Shown here piece by piece: positions 9,366-21,357 of a DNA stretch of 52,827 bases; position 1 is the first letter of the stretch; each line of letters starts with the position of its first letter. The DNA lies in the NCBI GenBank assembly GCA_000320545.1, contig ADNK01001270.1, forward strand, positions 2,501 to 55,327, given 5' to 3'. The DNA comes from Bigelowiella natans CCMP2755 (Eukaryota > Cercozoa > Chlorarachniophyceae). The translations under genes and the position numbers were made by a program. The notes under the pieces were generated by a model that was not told where the DNA came from, did not search any database, and was given only the letters and a program-made list of their open reading frames with translations.

Positions 9366-10274
9366 CTACTTTTCAGATGTATTGATGACGCTGTAGACTT
9401 GGCGGATGAGATTCACTGCTTGTTGCGCGTTTTCCGTCAAGCTCTTCAACTCCCTTTCAGATGAAGTGCAGGCGCTGAGAAACCCCCTCCTTCGTGGAGG
9501 AGCCTGGTCGTCTTTCCTCGAATTATTGACGGTATTATTGACCGTAAAATCATCGTGTTTCGAGAACCCATTGGCTGCTGCTGCTTGCGTCCCCAAGGGC
9601 TGCAGTCGGGAGGAATTCCGCGGGATGTACTCATCCCATCGAGCTTCCCAGCCTTCCCAGTGCACCTTGACCGATTCCTTACTGGCTTGAATGATCGATA
9701 CTTTTCTCCACTTGTTCTTGTCGAGGCAGTCGCACTCATCGCCCACCTCCAGCCCGAGGCCAAACCGCTCGAGGAGCCCTTTCGCGGCGTGCGCAGCAGA
9801 TCCAGCTTTATCGCCTTGCATGTAGTTACGCGACAGGTTCTTCATTGAATCGCGCGGCTGCAACCGTACGGAGGATCTTCGAATGGTTTCGTCCCAGCTG
9901 CAGTTCCAGCCCTCCCAACGGACTTTGATCTCATCCTTGGAAGAGCCGATGACGGTCACATGCCTCCAGCGGGGAGCACCAGTCATGTCTTTGCAGTCGC
10001 ACTTATCGCCAACCTTCAAGTTCATTCCAAACCCGTGGATTATATCCGAATGATGATTTGCCGGTTCTCCTGCTGTTGCTGCGGCTCGCTTCCCGTAGCC
10101 GTGGAATTCGGCTTCGGCGACGCTCTTGCAATAGAGCGGGTTGTCTTCCGAGAAGATGGACGGGAGTGCCTTTGTATCCTTTTCCTCAGGGTAACTGACA
10201 GCAATGTTTTTATTTTTTGTGTTCTCGGTGCCGAGCGTATTATCCATGGAGCTGGTGCTAGAACAAGCTCCCAT
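9366..10274 (-). CDS. N-myristoylated protein with two Tudor-knot (chromo-barrel-like) domains
   Basis: Intronless, 302 residues, true ATG at 10274. The N-terminus MGACSS fits an N-myristoylation signal (Gly2, Ser6) with Cys4 as a likely palmitoylation site, pointing to a membrane location. Two similar modules follow. At about residues 90-142: VGDKCDCKDM...WRHVTVI...VRWEGWNCSWDETI...VRLQP. At about 178-228: VGDECDCLDK...WRKVSII...VHWEGWEARWDEYI...SRLQP. The pattern 'vGd.cd..d...W..v.vi....d.v.VhweGW...wDE.i...s.RLqp' is that of Tudor-knot/chromo-barrel folds, usually chromatin- or RNA-binding. The tail is Asn/Lys-rich with a helical end. Its stop is only 228 bp from the DOT1-like ATG on the same strand. 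The combination with a lipid anchor is unusual. Partners are unknown. Confidence 0.75.
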   Translation of the reverse strand: MGACSSTSSMDNTLGTENTKNKNIAVSYPEEKDTKALPSIFSEDNPLYCKSVAEAEFHGYGKRAAATAGEPANHHSDIIHGFGMNLKVGDKCDCKDMTGAPRWRHVTVIGSSKDEIKVRWEGWNCSWDETIRRSSVRLQPRDSMKNLSRNYMQGDKAGSAAHAAKGLLERFGLGLEVGDECDCLDKNKWRKVSIIQASKESVKVHWEGWEARWDEYIPRNSSRLQPLGTQAAAANGFSKHDDFTVNNTVNNSRKDDQAPPRRRGFLSACTSSERELKSLTENAQQAVNLIRQVYSVINTSEK

Positions 10275-11280
10275 TCTTCCAAAGGCTGACCTACTGTGTT
10301 CGAATACCTACGGACGAGAATATGTTCAGTTGATGCCTGTTACGCGTATAGTGGTGAACTCATAAGCAGAAGGATCAAATTCAACGATAGGCAGCTGGCT
10401 ATATACTTTCTGCGTCCTACTCTGCGCGTCACTTCGTCTTTGCAGCGTTGGTTTGATTGGTGTTCATATCGATGTTCGTTCGAGTGTTCGCCTCCCCCCT
10501 TTTTTCCCCCTTCTTTCATCCTCGCTGAGGGAAATATTTTTACCCTTTAGGCTACGTGCGAAGTAGCCTATGTAATTTAAAGGCGGTTTTCCCACTTATG
10601 ACGGAGGTCGGATGATCCCACCGAAGAATGAAATAATTTTCCGATAACTACCGCGAGCGAAAGCAGAATAATGCTAGACCGGAAATTTCGAAATCACATG
10701 CAGAACCAAATGCACCGATCTAAATAAAAGGTGTTCATGGTTGCATATTTACCTTGAGGCAGAAGAGGGGTAGGGGGGGGGAGGGCAGCGCAACGAAGGG
10801 AGAGGGGTGGTGTTTCGTTAATGTGTTGTTAGGAAGAAAGTCAACCTGTAGACTTCTATTAAAATGCCCTGCGTTTCGATAAAATGCTCTATGCACTCGC
10901 AACAAATAATTAGCTTGTCCCAAAATATTCCAGCCCAAAACTCTCCTGACCAGGATTGACCAATCCGCGATTTTGCACGTGTCAAGGTAAACAGCGGAAG
11001 TCGTAGAATTGAATTTGAGGTAAATGTTTCCGGAAGAGGATGTTTGTCAAGACTAACTTTAGAGCTGGAACTGTTCGTCTCTTCGTTCAGATGTTATTTC
11101 CCTGTCCATTCAGGATTTTTTTCAAAACGCAAAGCTTTTGTGTTGTTATCGCAAACCAGGCGTCAATTTGCGCTTTTTTGCCGTTCGCACTTTATTTTCG
11201 TGTGTAGATTCGTCAAGTAGTTGGTAGTTTTTTTTATTCCCTCGAAGGACAATTGATATTCCTCCCCTACGTCAAGCATC
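10275..11280. promoter_or_regulatory. head-to-head intergenic region
   Basis: A gap of about 1 kb between divergently oriented starts at 10274 (-) and 11281 (+), so it must hold both promoters. It has homopurine and pyrimidine stretches near 10490 and 10770 but no long repeat. I see no gene in it. Confidence 0.5.
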
Positions 11281-14200
11281 ATGAGAAAATATGGAGGAAT
11301 TTCGGTCCATTTTCACGAAAAGTTCGCAGCATCGACCGAGAGAGAATGGCTGGAAAGTGTGCAAGGAAGGAGGAGAGGTGTGTGTGTTCTACTTTTTCAG
11401 AAGCACTCCAAGCCATGTGCCTCGTGTGAGAACCTGTCCTCAGGGAGCGCCACCTCTGTATATGTGTCGCACTGTCCAAATGACAAGACTTCTGGTATTT
11501 TAATTGAAAGGCAAAAAATGAGAGCTGTTCTCGGTGTTTCAGGTTGTCGCATTATAGGAAACAGCATGCAAGTTTGTGTGTTGGGCGTCCGACTCGTACT
11601 CACTTTCCAGGGTATCTTCTCAATGGAGGTCATGGAGGAAGTTGAAAAATATGGTATGGTGGTACCGTACGGAGACGATGTGGACAACAAGGAGGTGTGT
11701 TAGTCGCTAAGTATATGTTGCTTCAACTTGTCTCATCTATGTGATTTACAGGATGACGGGGAGACAGGGGCTGAAGGACGTGCGTTAACGCTCGAAGAAG
11801 AAAATGAGATCCTTCGGCAGCGCGTCGCAGAATGCAAAGAGAAAATTCTAGCTCTTGAGGAGAAGGTGGAATCTCTAAAAGAGGATGCAAAGAAAAGAAA
11901 GGAGAAAGTTGAATCTCCAAAAGAATATCAAGTGGCTGCTTTTGTAGTTTGTCGGAACTCTCCCTCTCTCTCTCTCCCCCGCTGGTGTGTATATGTGTGC
12001 TACTGAGAATCAATAATTTAAAATAACGTATATTGCTACCTCGTAACTATCATAGGAAATTGCGTACGACTGCTACGTGGAGAGGAGGGCACCAGCCCAT
12101 GGATATACCCCTAATGTTGTCGGACAGGTCTACGGTCATATCGATGATACGGATGATAAATCCAACAATAGCAGAAGCAAAGAAGTACCCAAGTCCCGAA
12201 AATTCATGTATTCTAGTAAGGATATTAAAGTAGTTCGGTTGCTAGGGAAGGGGAATTTTGCTCACACGTATGAGGCAGTCTTTTCTGACCAAAAGAAGCA
12301 GGTCGCTCTGAAGATCCCTAAGAGTAAAATATCGGGCGAGGAGTACAAGGCAGAGATGATGGGCCTCATGAGCGTTGCTGGGTAATGGATTGAATCGTGA
12401 CAACAGATGATACTTTTTATCTTCACTCAAGAAGCGAAAATGTTGTAACCTCCTAATTATTCCATGCGACGTGTTGATAATGTCTTCTCAATTTTTTATC
12501 CGCAGTCACCGTGTAGCCAATGTTCGGTACATGCAATCGCCTTATTTTGGACATGTTCCTCCCCCCCACCCTCTAGACAATCGAACATCCTAGATTTCTA
12601 CGGCGTGGTGATGCGGGATGGGCGGGAGTGCTTTCTGGTGGAGCATTGCGAATTGGGAAGCCTCGATAAGCTGCACACCAAGTTCAATCTCTCGGAGCCA
12701 GAGAAGTTCTACTCAATCGCAAGGGGGCTCTTCCTCGGCCTGCTGCACCTCCACCTCAACAATCTCATACACAGAGACATCGCGTGCCGGAACATTCTGG
12801 TGCGGTCGGACTGGACGGTTGCCATCGGTGACTTCGGCCTCACCGTGAGCTCTGCGGAGGGCTGCTACTCCGCTTCCAAGCAGGAGCCGCTCCCATGGCC
12901 CTGGATGCCTCCAGAGACGATCATGAACCTGGAGTTCAGACCGTCCTCCGATATATGGGCTGCTGGGGTGACGCTAATTGAGGTTCTCACCAAAGGCGGG
13001 CTCCCTTATTCCGACCAGAGCACAGGTAAATTACAACCGCTCAGTAAGATAGGCCGGGACATCATCTCTGGCACCCTACTTCCTGCCGCGCCTCAAAACA
13101 CCCCGCAACCGTACAGAGACTGCATCTCCGCGTGTCTACAATACCAGCCACATCCAAACCAGCACAATAAACACGTTAGAATGCACCGGAAGCGCCCCCC
13201 CATGCACGCGCGCGCGACTGCCCTCACAGCGCTCTTAGACCATATTCCTCGCGGCGGCGCGGCGATCCTCACATCTGGGACGCCGAGAATGAGAGAGGCC
13301 TTTGAGAGCTGCGTCAGAGAAGAAATCAACGTCGGCATTGACCGGATGGCGAAGTTTGGAGCGTTCTTTTCGTCCTGTGCCGCGCCTGGCGGGAGGTATA
13401 TCTTCGTATCCATTGCGTGGAGCCTCTGGAGCTACGACACGGTGAGTTGCCTCTGGGAAGAGATCTGCCAGATGCCGAAGCAAGCGGGCGTTGACAATGG
13501 AGTCGTAGAGAGCGAGATCTGCGTTAGCCCTGATGGCAGCCGGGTCTACTCTTTCGGGGGAGCGTTTGAGCGAAACGCCGGGGGTTATTCAAGCGCGATA
13601 TCCTACTCCTCGAGGGTGTATTGCTGCCACTTGACCAGGAAGGGGAAGAAGGAGGGGGGCAACGAGCACAGGGAGAAGAAGAGCACGATGGGGTCGGGGA
13701 GGTGGGAGTATGAATGGCGGGAGATGAAACCCCTCAAGGTTCCAATTGGGGGGCACCGAGTCTGTATTACACCTGATGGCACGGCTGTTTACATCATTGG
13801 TGGGAGTTCAATGTTGACGAATAGGCATCCTGTGACGAAGGACCAGGTCATGACCATCACACGCAAATGTATGGGAATCGCCACCGCCAAAGTGTGGCGC
13901 TATGACCTCAGACTAGCGAGTAGCGGCAATGAAGAGAGGGGGGGGGGGCCTATAGAGGAAGGGGGAGGAGAGCACTGCATCGAGGCACCATCCATGCTGA
14001 AACCGCGCACCGACAACTTCTCGGTGTGCATGGCTCTGAACGGCAGTAGACTTTTCGTAGCAGGGGGGCGGACACAGAAGCAAGGAGATGGCGGCAGGTC
14101 ACTCTTCTCGTGGCTCTTCTCTAGGCTTTGCTCCACGTCTCCGGACGCTACAAGCCACATGTCCGAAGACATAGAATACCTGGACTTCGCTACCCAGCGG

Positions 14201-14767
14201 TGGTACGAGGCTGGCGTAAATGTAACGCCATGCCGGGATCTTTTTGGCTGTGGCGTCTGCATTCTGCCGACTTTTGATCCTCGCGCCGTCTGCATTCTTT
14301 CTCGGAAATGGGTCGAGCGTCTGGACTTCGCTGCGGGGGAGAGCGTTGAGGAGGAGGAGGATGGTGATCCCGGTGCCGGTGAAGAGGAGGAGGGGGGAGA
14401 AGAAGTGAGAGAAGAGATCAAACTAAAGGGAAGCAAGGTAACGAGAAGAAGGCAAGCGACGAAGAAGAAGAAGACACGCTTGGCTAGCTATGAGAAATTG
14501 CATGAAATGCACAGCTGCCTGAACCAAAGGGCCCACCTTTTACTACCTCTTCCCGAAACGACTCAATGTAAGAAGGCGGCCGGCAACAGCTTGCACGGAT
14601 TTAATTCGCCCTCAATTTTGAAGATATACTCAGTCCATGTGATGCCAACATCAAAAGGATCAGCATTCTCGACGACAAAGAATACCAGGCCGATAAATGG
14701 AAAGCCAGTTAATCAGTTTCCAATCACAAATGTGCAGGTTGCGCAGAGATACGTTCGATTCAGTTGA
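11281..14767 (+). CDS. coiled-coil, tyrosine-kinase-like kinase, kelch-like fusion
   Basis: The 5' exons are tentative (about 11281-11700). An acidic coiled coil follows at 11752-11935 (EEENEILRQRVAEC...). The kinase N-lobe is in exon ~12057-12381, with glycine loop LGKGNFAHTYEAV and catalytic Lys in VALKIPK. It splices at 12382/12577 to give SVAGQSNILDFYGVVM, then one large exon to TGA 14767. Catalytic motifs are HRDIACRN, IGDFGLTV and DIWAAGVTLIEV. IACRN resembles the tyrosine-kinase 'LAARN', as in TKL kinases. Residues after ~13230 form repeated blocks: 'SICVSPDGSRVYSFGG', 'RVCITPDGTAVYIIGG', 'SVCMALNGSRLFVAGG'. Each is a kelch-like strand pair ending in GG, suggesting a beta-propeller. 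A Glu-rich/basic tail ends it. All catalytic residues look present. The exact start is uncertain. Confidence 0.75.
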
Positions 14768-15578
14768 AACAACCGCGCTGGGTGTCTGAGCCTAGGCGAT
14801 ATGGAAAACGGAACATTGATGTAGTCCAGGTCGTGATTATATTTGCGATCTTTTTACGCGCTACACGCTATGCCCATACGACGGACGCAACGCTCCAAAT
14901 GTGTGGTGCGATGCGCTATAAACCCTTGAGCTCTGCAGAGCTATATTAACTTTATGGACACAAAATCCATCATGCATACCTGCATTGCGTACATGTAGCT
15001 CGTATTCCTTGTTTCTACTTTCTAAAAATCGATGCTCGCTGTCTAGCTGTGCGTGCAGTGATGTGGGCGACACGTACTCTCATAGCGTCACACATGCCGC
15101 GCGTACTGCTATACGTCGTGCACGTGTACATAGCAGTCATAGCGTCCATCATGAGATCGACAAATACAGAAATACTACAAGTGAATAAACATGCATTATC
15201 TTGGTTCACGACACGCGCTCATCGGCGTATGCGATTTTAGAGTCATGTGCGGTGACCGCCCCTCTATCTAGCTAGCTAGCACTGCTATGCGTGAGCTGGG
15301 ACATGGTATTGACGACATTACATGCCACGGGGCATGCATCGTTGCAGCAACAGGCTACGTGCATGAGACAGCGTGCGTCTAGGCTTTGCATACGTACGGC
15401 GTGCTATGATGCGATGTGCATACGCGTGTTCGCACGCTGCCGCAGCACCGGTGGGATCATGCTGTACTCCTCTGACGTAGTCGTGTGAAGATAGCATGTG
15501 AGTTATCTCTTGCTTGTTCGGATGCATGCATGGCTAGATGGCAGCGTCGGTCCACCATCGATCACAGTCTAGCAGTAT
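14768..15578. other. tail-to-tail intergenic region, palindrome-rich
   Basis: It lies between two converging genes. It holds GAGCTCTGCAGAGCTATAT (14930s), GTGCACGTGTACAT (15119-), TAGCTAGCTAGC (15270s), GCATACGTACGGC (15388-) and GGATGCATGCATGG (15520s). No coding content or recognisable RNA gene. It may hold the 3' ends of both transcripts. Confidence 0.7.
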
Positions 15579-16116
15579 TCACTTTGGCGTATGAGGTCCA
15601 AACCGAGCCGCGAAAGCATCTGCGTAAGCCTTTCGCATGTCCGCATCGGTAAACGACAGGTGCTCCCTGGTGAGAGCCTCGACCGAATCCATCGTGCAGT
15701 TCTCGAAGTAAACCGTCGGGTCGTCTTCATTCAGACCGAAACTCAGCTTCATCTCTTTGTATACCCCTACGCAAAAGACAATGGGATGCAATGGGATGCA
15801 ATGGTCAGGGAAGAGCTTAGCCGGGAGGGGAATTGAAATGAGAACGCGTTGAGTAGCAATTGTGCGAATCATGGATATATCTTCTTTCTCCTTCTGCTGT
15901 CAATATAATCTGTTTGCTCCTTTTTACCGATTGCATCGATCACATGATGGCGGTTCGCTCCCGGAGGGCACGCCTCAAGATGGACGCCATAGTCTTTTAG
16001 TGCCTTCAAAGCCTCAGCATCTTCAGTCGCTGCATAACCATGCCCTATGCGATCAACCTGACAACCGAAATCAGATGTACATCTCTGTGAATTTTTGATA
16101 CATATTAAAATGATTT

Positions 16117-16157
<41 letters not shown>

Positions 16158-17251
16158 AGAAAGAGGGCGATTGCATGCGAATGGACCTTCATATCTCGCA
16201 CGGCTGTGAGTACGTCATGTGGTCTCACCGCCTCCCCGGCATGAACCTATCACGACCATGAGCGACAATACACGAATGGACGAGGGACTCGATGAGAGTG
16301 CAGATCGAAACGACAAATACCCCACAAAGGCACACCGACCCACAAATAAAGTGTTCAATATAACAGCAGAAACGCTTACAGTTGTATTGAGTCCCAGCTG
16401 CTCTTTAGCTTTGCGAAAGCACTCCTAGATAATTGACATAATGAGGAGGATGAGTAACAATAATAATACAATGAGGTGGAAATTGACTAGGGGATACAAT
16501 AGGGAAATTCTTCCAAGAGAGACAGCTGAAGAAGGAATGCAGGTATTATTCACGACAACAAAGACCAGCAGCATTTTCGGCAATTATAGCGAAACTGCAG
16601 GTTCGAAAGGGGCATGCATCTCGAGAAATAAATCATCTGCTTTCGGCGCTATTACAATGTATGGTGCGTTGTCAAAGTCGGGCTCGTCTCCTGCAAGGTC
16701 GAGACTGCTCCCGGCAAGCAAACCAGCGCAACCACCAATAAATTAGTCCAACCACAAACATAAAGGCAACCATCACGATAAACGATGGGCAGGAATATTA
16801 AGAACGACAGCTTCACTAAAGGGGGGTAATTCATGCTCTTCATTGTGTACCCTACAACTCCCCCGAGTTCAAAAGACCGAAATCGGTCAGCTAGCTGCGC
16901 TACCTGCATCATTTTTACCATTTTCATCAGCCAGAGCAAACACACAAATCACACTCATCACGCATATAAATTTCACACGAATCAATCTCGGAAAGAGATG
17001 AGAAAGCGCGGATTCGGATCTTTGGTGCTGAATTCTCACGTCTAGTTTCAAGACAGTCGAGATTCATCGTGACCTTATCACAAGAGCTGGCATTTGTTCC
17101 TCTCATTGCGCAGAGGAGAGAATATACTGCTACACCGTGAGTCTCTGCGCCTTTTCGCAGGCCGCCTATAATTTGTTCGAGACATTACTGTGTAGAAAAA
17201 AAATGGAACGAGGAGGCGTTGCTTTGATCCATTCTTACAAATAGAGTTTCA

Positions 17252-17288
<37 letters not shown>

Positions 17289-18178
17289 TATGCCCATTCT
17301 TATGGCGGAATTTCATCATAAATGTATGTAAAATACTGTCGTGTTCATCTGCACTCATTTGCCACGCCTAAATCTCTACGGCCCTTCATCCTATCCGAAT
17401 AATCCCCTCTTTCTGCTGATATGTGGTCTATTTGCGAAAAAGGATACTACACTACTGCTACTGTAACAACAACAACTAATACTACTACTGCTGCTGCTAC
17501 CACTGATGGCTTTAATCGCGTCTTCCTCCGAAATTGATTTCCCGGTGTACATTGACTTGGCCATTCGTACAGGGTCGTATCTCACTTCGGTGTACCTTTA
17601 TGTTGTTGTGTTGTGTTGTTGGGCGGTGCTCTGTTTGGCATGTTCTCATCTTGTGAAGCAATCTTCTTTTCAATGCAAGGCTCTCACCCTACTCCCTGGT
17701 TAGCTTGTCTGGCTACGAAGTCCTCAGCGACAGAGGCGAGAGAGTCAGGGTCGCCTCCGATGATATTGTTAACTACATCAAAACGCTGCCAACTTGAGGT
17801 CACGTTGTCCAACGCGCGCCAAATATCTGCCGTACTCCTATTATTGACAAACAGCAAAGTGGAGGTAATCAGCCATGGATTAGTTAAAGAGCAAGAAGGA
17901 ACTTACTTTGGGATTCCAATGCCTGGGATGTGTACTTCCTTCTCCGTAGCTATGGCGAAGAGGGAGGGTACAGGAACAGAGCCGTCGAGATGTATGTGAA
18001 GTTCGACCCTAGGACGATTTTGAAGAATGTTGCTTGTACTTGGGTCAAAGCTCAGCGCAAGCCCCAGCAAGGAGAGGAACAATGCGGTCTGGACCATGGC
18101 TTTGTGGGATGGGGTAAACTTGGAAAGTGTTGTGGAAAATGTTGTTTTTGTTGTCATCTGTTTAGAGAAGAAATTCAT
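15579..18178 (-). CDS. adenosine deaminase family protein
   Basis: Exon 18178-17907 gives either a 27-residue leader or, from Met28, MVQTALFLSLLGLALSF, a good signal peptide. It is followed by VELHIHLDGSVPVPSLFAIA (metal-binding HxH). Exon 17837-~17676 and exon 17595-17501 give QGVGYTEVRYDPVRMAKS. Further exons carry GLRKGAETHGVAVYSLL (~17166), SLDLAGDEPDFDNAPYIV (~16700), CFRKAKEQLGLNTT (~16420), HAGEAV with the catalytic Glu (~16230), RIGHGYAATEDAEALKAL (~16045) and GLNEDDPTVYF with the metal-ligand Asp (~15725). All ADA motifs occur in order. The enzyme hydrolyses adenosine (or N6-methyl-AMP/ADAL-type substrates) to the inosine product. The usual 'LExCPxSN' is LEACPPGANRH, an odd loop. The signal peptide suggests a secreted or endomembrane form. 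Confidence 0.85.
16119..16153. repeat. (GT)n microsatellite in ADA intron
   Basis: Perfect GT repeat in the intron between the HAGE and RIGHG exons. A (TA)n tract at 17253-17287 sits in an upstream intron of the same gene. Confidence 0.95.
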
Positions 18179-19085
18179 AGATTAAATCGCTTGTTCAAAT
18201 CTACAAAATAACTTCAACTTCTCGCAAAGATCAGTGCTCAACGATGTGTTTTATTTGGACTTTTTCTCAACGAAGCCACATCTGAACAAGACTAAATTTC
18301 TCTCTGCGACATGAAATTCGAACGATTACTCCTCGGCACATCGAATTCCATTCTTTGAAGAGCTTGCCGCAGGTATTGTTGATCGGTTTGACAACCTTCA
18401 ATTACAAAAAAAGAAATGAATTTGTCGTCTCCTTCTCGGTTGGCCAGAATCCATGGATCATGAAGTTTTTAAGGTGATGGGGAAACCATTCGGATGTAGA
18501 ATTTTCAGAAATTCACATGCAAGATTACATAGAAAATTGTCCCAGAGCTCAATATTATCCTGGAATCCCAATTTAGGAAATATATCTCGCGGTTTTTTAG
18601 TTGGGAAATCTGTACTCGTGAGAGCCGTGCGCTGCGGGACCCAACAGAAGCTTGAACTCCAAGATGTAGTCTACTTTATGGATAAAATGCCCTGTATTTG
18701 TCATCAAAATAAGGATATGATCGGTATCCCCGGGAAAGAGCATTGGCTGGGGCCAAAACTCGAAGGCACACGGTCCTCCCCCCAACCCTACCTTAAACCA
18801 ACGCCTCGCCAGGCAGTAAGGGCTCGTTAGGAGAACGGATCTTCTTGTGAAAAAGACATCTCTTCGTAGGCAACCAGATATCCAAAGTAAGAAGTTGGAA
18901 TAGTGCATTCTGAACGTGTTCGAAAGGAATAAGTCGCCCGACTGACAAGAACATTCCCTAGATAACTTAGCGCCTCCCTTTCCAAGCTCACATTGGAGGA
19001 TCAAAATAATTAAGAAATGGTTTTTCATTAATATAGAAGGAAATCCAGTCAAAGTTAGAGTGTCTCTTCTTCCTTCATAGTCACC
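18179..19085. promoter_or_regulatory. head-to-head intergenic region
   Basis: It lies between the adenosine deaminase start (-) and the PHD-protein start (+). Two long open frames overlap here on opposite strands (18453-18830 and 18597-19169). Neither has a family signature, and they mirror each other. No other gene is visible. Both promoters should lie here. Confidence 0.5.
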
Positions 19086-20353
19086 ATGTCCAGTAAGAAT
19101 GCCCGGAGAAGGGGCACGACCCAGAAAGATAAGGCGTCTGCTGTCAAGGCGAAGGTCGCAATAGATCATAACCCTTTTGGGAAGTCATCACTCGGAGTGA
19201 ATGGATGTCACACGACACGTGCTTCTACTCCATAAAAAGTCCTTCCATCGCCTATACTGTTGTGTTGCCGGATTTATGCCTTCAGAGACATTGTTTGTTT
19301 CTACCGAGATATCGTCTAACAGTCTTTTCTTGAAGGAGGACGATGGACCGGAGCTCTTTTGCATCTGCCAGCAACCTTATGATTCCCGTCGCTTCATGAT
19401 TGGGTACGCATCACCCATATTCATATGACTCCGCTCCCCGCCCACAAAATGGTGAAAATTGCTTCAGGTGCGATCATTGTAATGGATGGTTCCATGCCCG
19501 TTGCGTCAACATCACAGTTGCCGAAGCTGAAAGGTCGTCGTACTCGTCGTCTTCTAATATTGTTCTTGTTTCTATGATCTCTGCCTTCCAGACTGAAACC
19601 CCTTCCTTTACACATTTTTACCATAATTAGGCTGGAGAACTTCATCTGCCCGCCTTGCAAACAAAAGAGGAAGAGAAAAGAAAGTAATACTCCCCTTTTC
19701 CTTCTTCTATTTTTTCGTCTAGTGTGATAACTGGAGGGTTTTCATCTGATTATAACACATCTCTCCTCTCCTCCTCCAGAGACGGATCGGGGAAAAAAGG
19801 GAAAAAGCAAAGGAAGCAGCGCTGCGAGCAGGAGTGGCGGTATGGCACGAGGGTCTGCAGAATATCGACCACCTTCTCGGAAGCCGAGTCAGCGTATCAA
19901 GCGACATGAAGTCCGCAAGGCGCAAACCTCAAACGACCAGCCTTACGAACCGAATTTCGATACCTCGGTAGATAAACCAGTAGCATGTATGTGCAAGCAA
20001 GAAAGAGGAAGGGGGGGGGGGGAAGAGTTAGTGGGGGAAAGGAACATTGCTCTTTTCTTTGTTTTTGTCCTCGTCGTCGCCACCATCAGTGTCGATGCTC
20101 ACGCAATGCCTTTCCTAACTTCCAGGATAGCGAGGCTGATGGCAGGAATGGGGAGCAGAATAATAATAAGATCCCCAAGATACCAGACCCTGAGCCGTCT
20201 GATTCCGAGGCATCGGTGCATTATCATCACAACAAAAAACGATACCACGACAATACGCTGATTTGCAATATGTGCAAATCATTGCCTGTAGCGACTACAA
20301 AGGAACACAAATGCATACACACAATCTATTGTATTTTACCCCCCCCCCTCTCT

Positions 20354-20387
<34 letters not shown>

Positions 20388-20396
20388 GTATAAATA

Positions 20397-20468
<72 letters not shown>

Positions 20469-21323
20469 ATGTTATATTTATACGCGTTGTAATCGTGTTT
20501 TGCAGGCTGAGATGGGTGTCTCAACGAAAGACCACACGCTGAGCGTCGATGTCCACGCCTACGCCATCACAGCCGAAGATCTGGGCGCCAACCTGGACCT
20601 TAGCTCCCTGACGGCCGATGACAGAGACGAAAAGCTAATTGCCCATCTCAAGCAAAGAGCCTTCGAGATCGAAGCTTCGCTCCACAGGACTCAATCTCTT
20701 GCGCAGATTAAAAAATCCGGTATGTATGCATGAATGTCCACAGAAATCGCCCTTTCCGCACACTCGGGAGAATTAGTCTGCGAGGCAGTGAAAAGAAGCA
20801 GAGGAGGAGGAATATTGAATAATACACACCCGGTGGGTGGCGACTTACTTCTTTTTTTCTCATCTTTGTGTTCCTTTGGTGGGGGGGTAGGCCTTGCATT
20901 CGCTCGTAGAAAGACGCTAGAGCTGCAAACGGAAAATCTCCTTAAGAAGCACAAAGGCTCCGAGGTGTGATAACAACATCGCATTTGTGTGTGTGTGGGT
21001 GGGGGGGAGAGAGAAGGGGGAGGAGGGGAGAAGAGGAGATGTGTGGGGGTGGCAACGAATAAAACGACATCTCCTTTCTTCGCATTTTTAGATTCCAGAT
21101 TTCAGCGATGAAAAGGCTGATGACCTTCTTAGGGGGATCAACAAGGTAGTAGTTTCATCGTCTATCTCCTTTCCCCTCTTTTTATTCTTGTTCTTCTTCT
21201 CCTCCCCCTCTTCCTTTTCACCCTCTTCTATCTCCATCTTCGTGGTTTACTCATCTATGTAATGCTGCCCAACTGTGAGCACTTCGCTACACTCCGACAA
21301 CACGATACCCACCACCACCACCG

Positions 21324-21357
<34 letters not shown>

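Noticed and set aside
14768-15578. Possible tRNA or snRNA gene in the palindrome-rich gap
   Set aside because: No cloverleaf, A/B boxes or Sm-like context could be assembled by eye; the palindromes are short and spread throughout.
18597-19169. 190-codon minus-strand frame between ADA and the PHD gene
   Set aside because: No signature, overlaps a plus frame of equal quality, and crosses the 5' exon of the PHD gene.
20355-20465. Possible CRISPR-like or satellite array
   Set aside because: Simple dinucleotide repeats with no spacers; eukaryotic intronic microsatellite.
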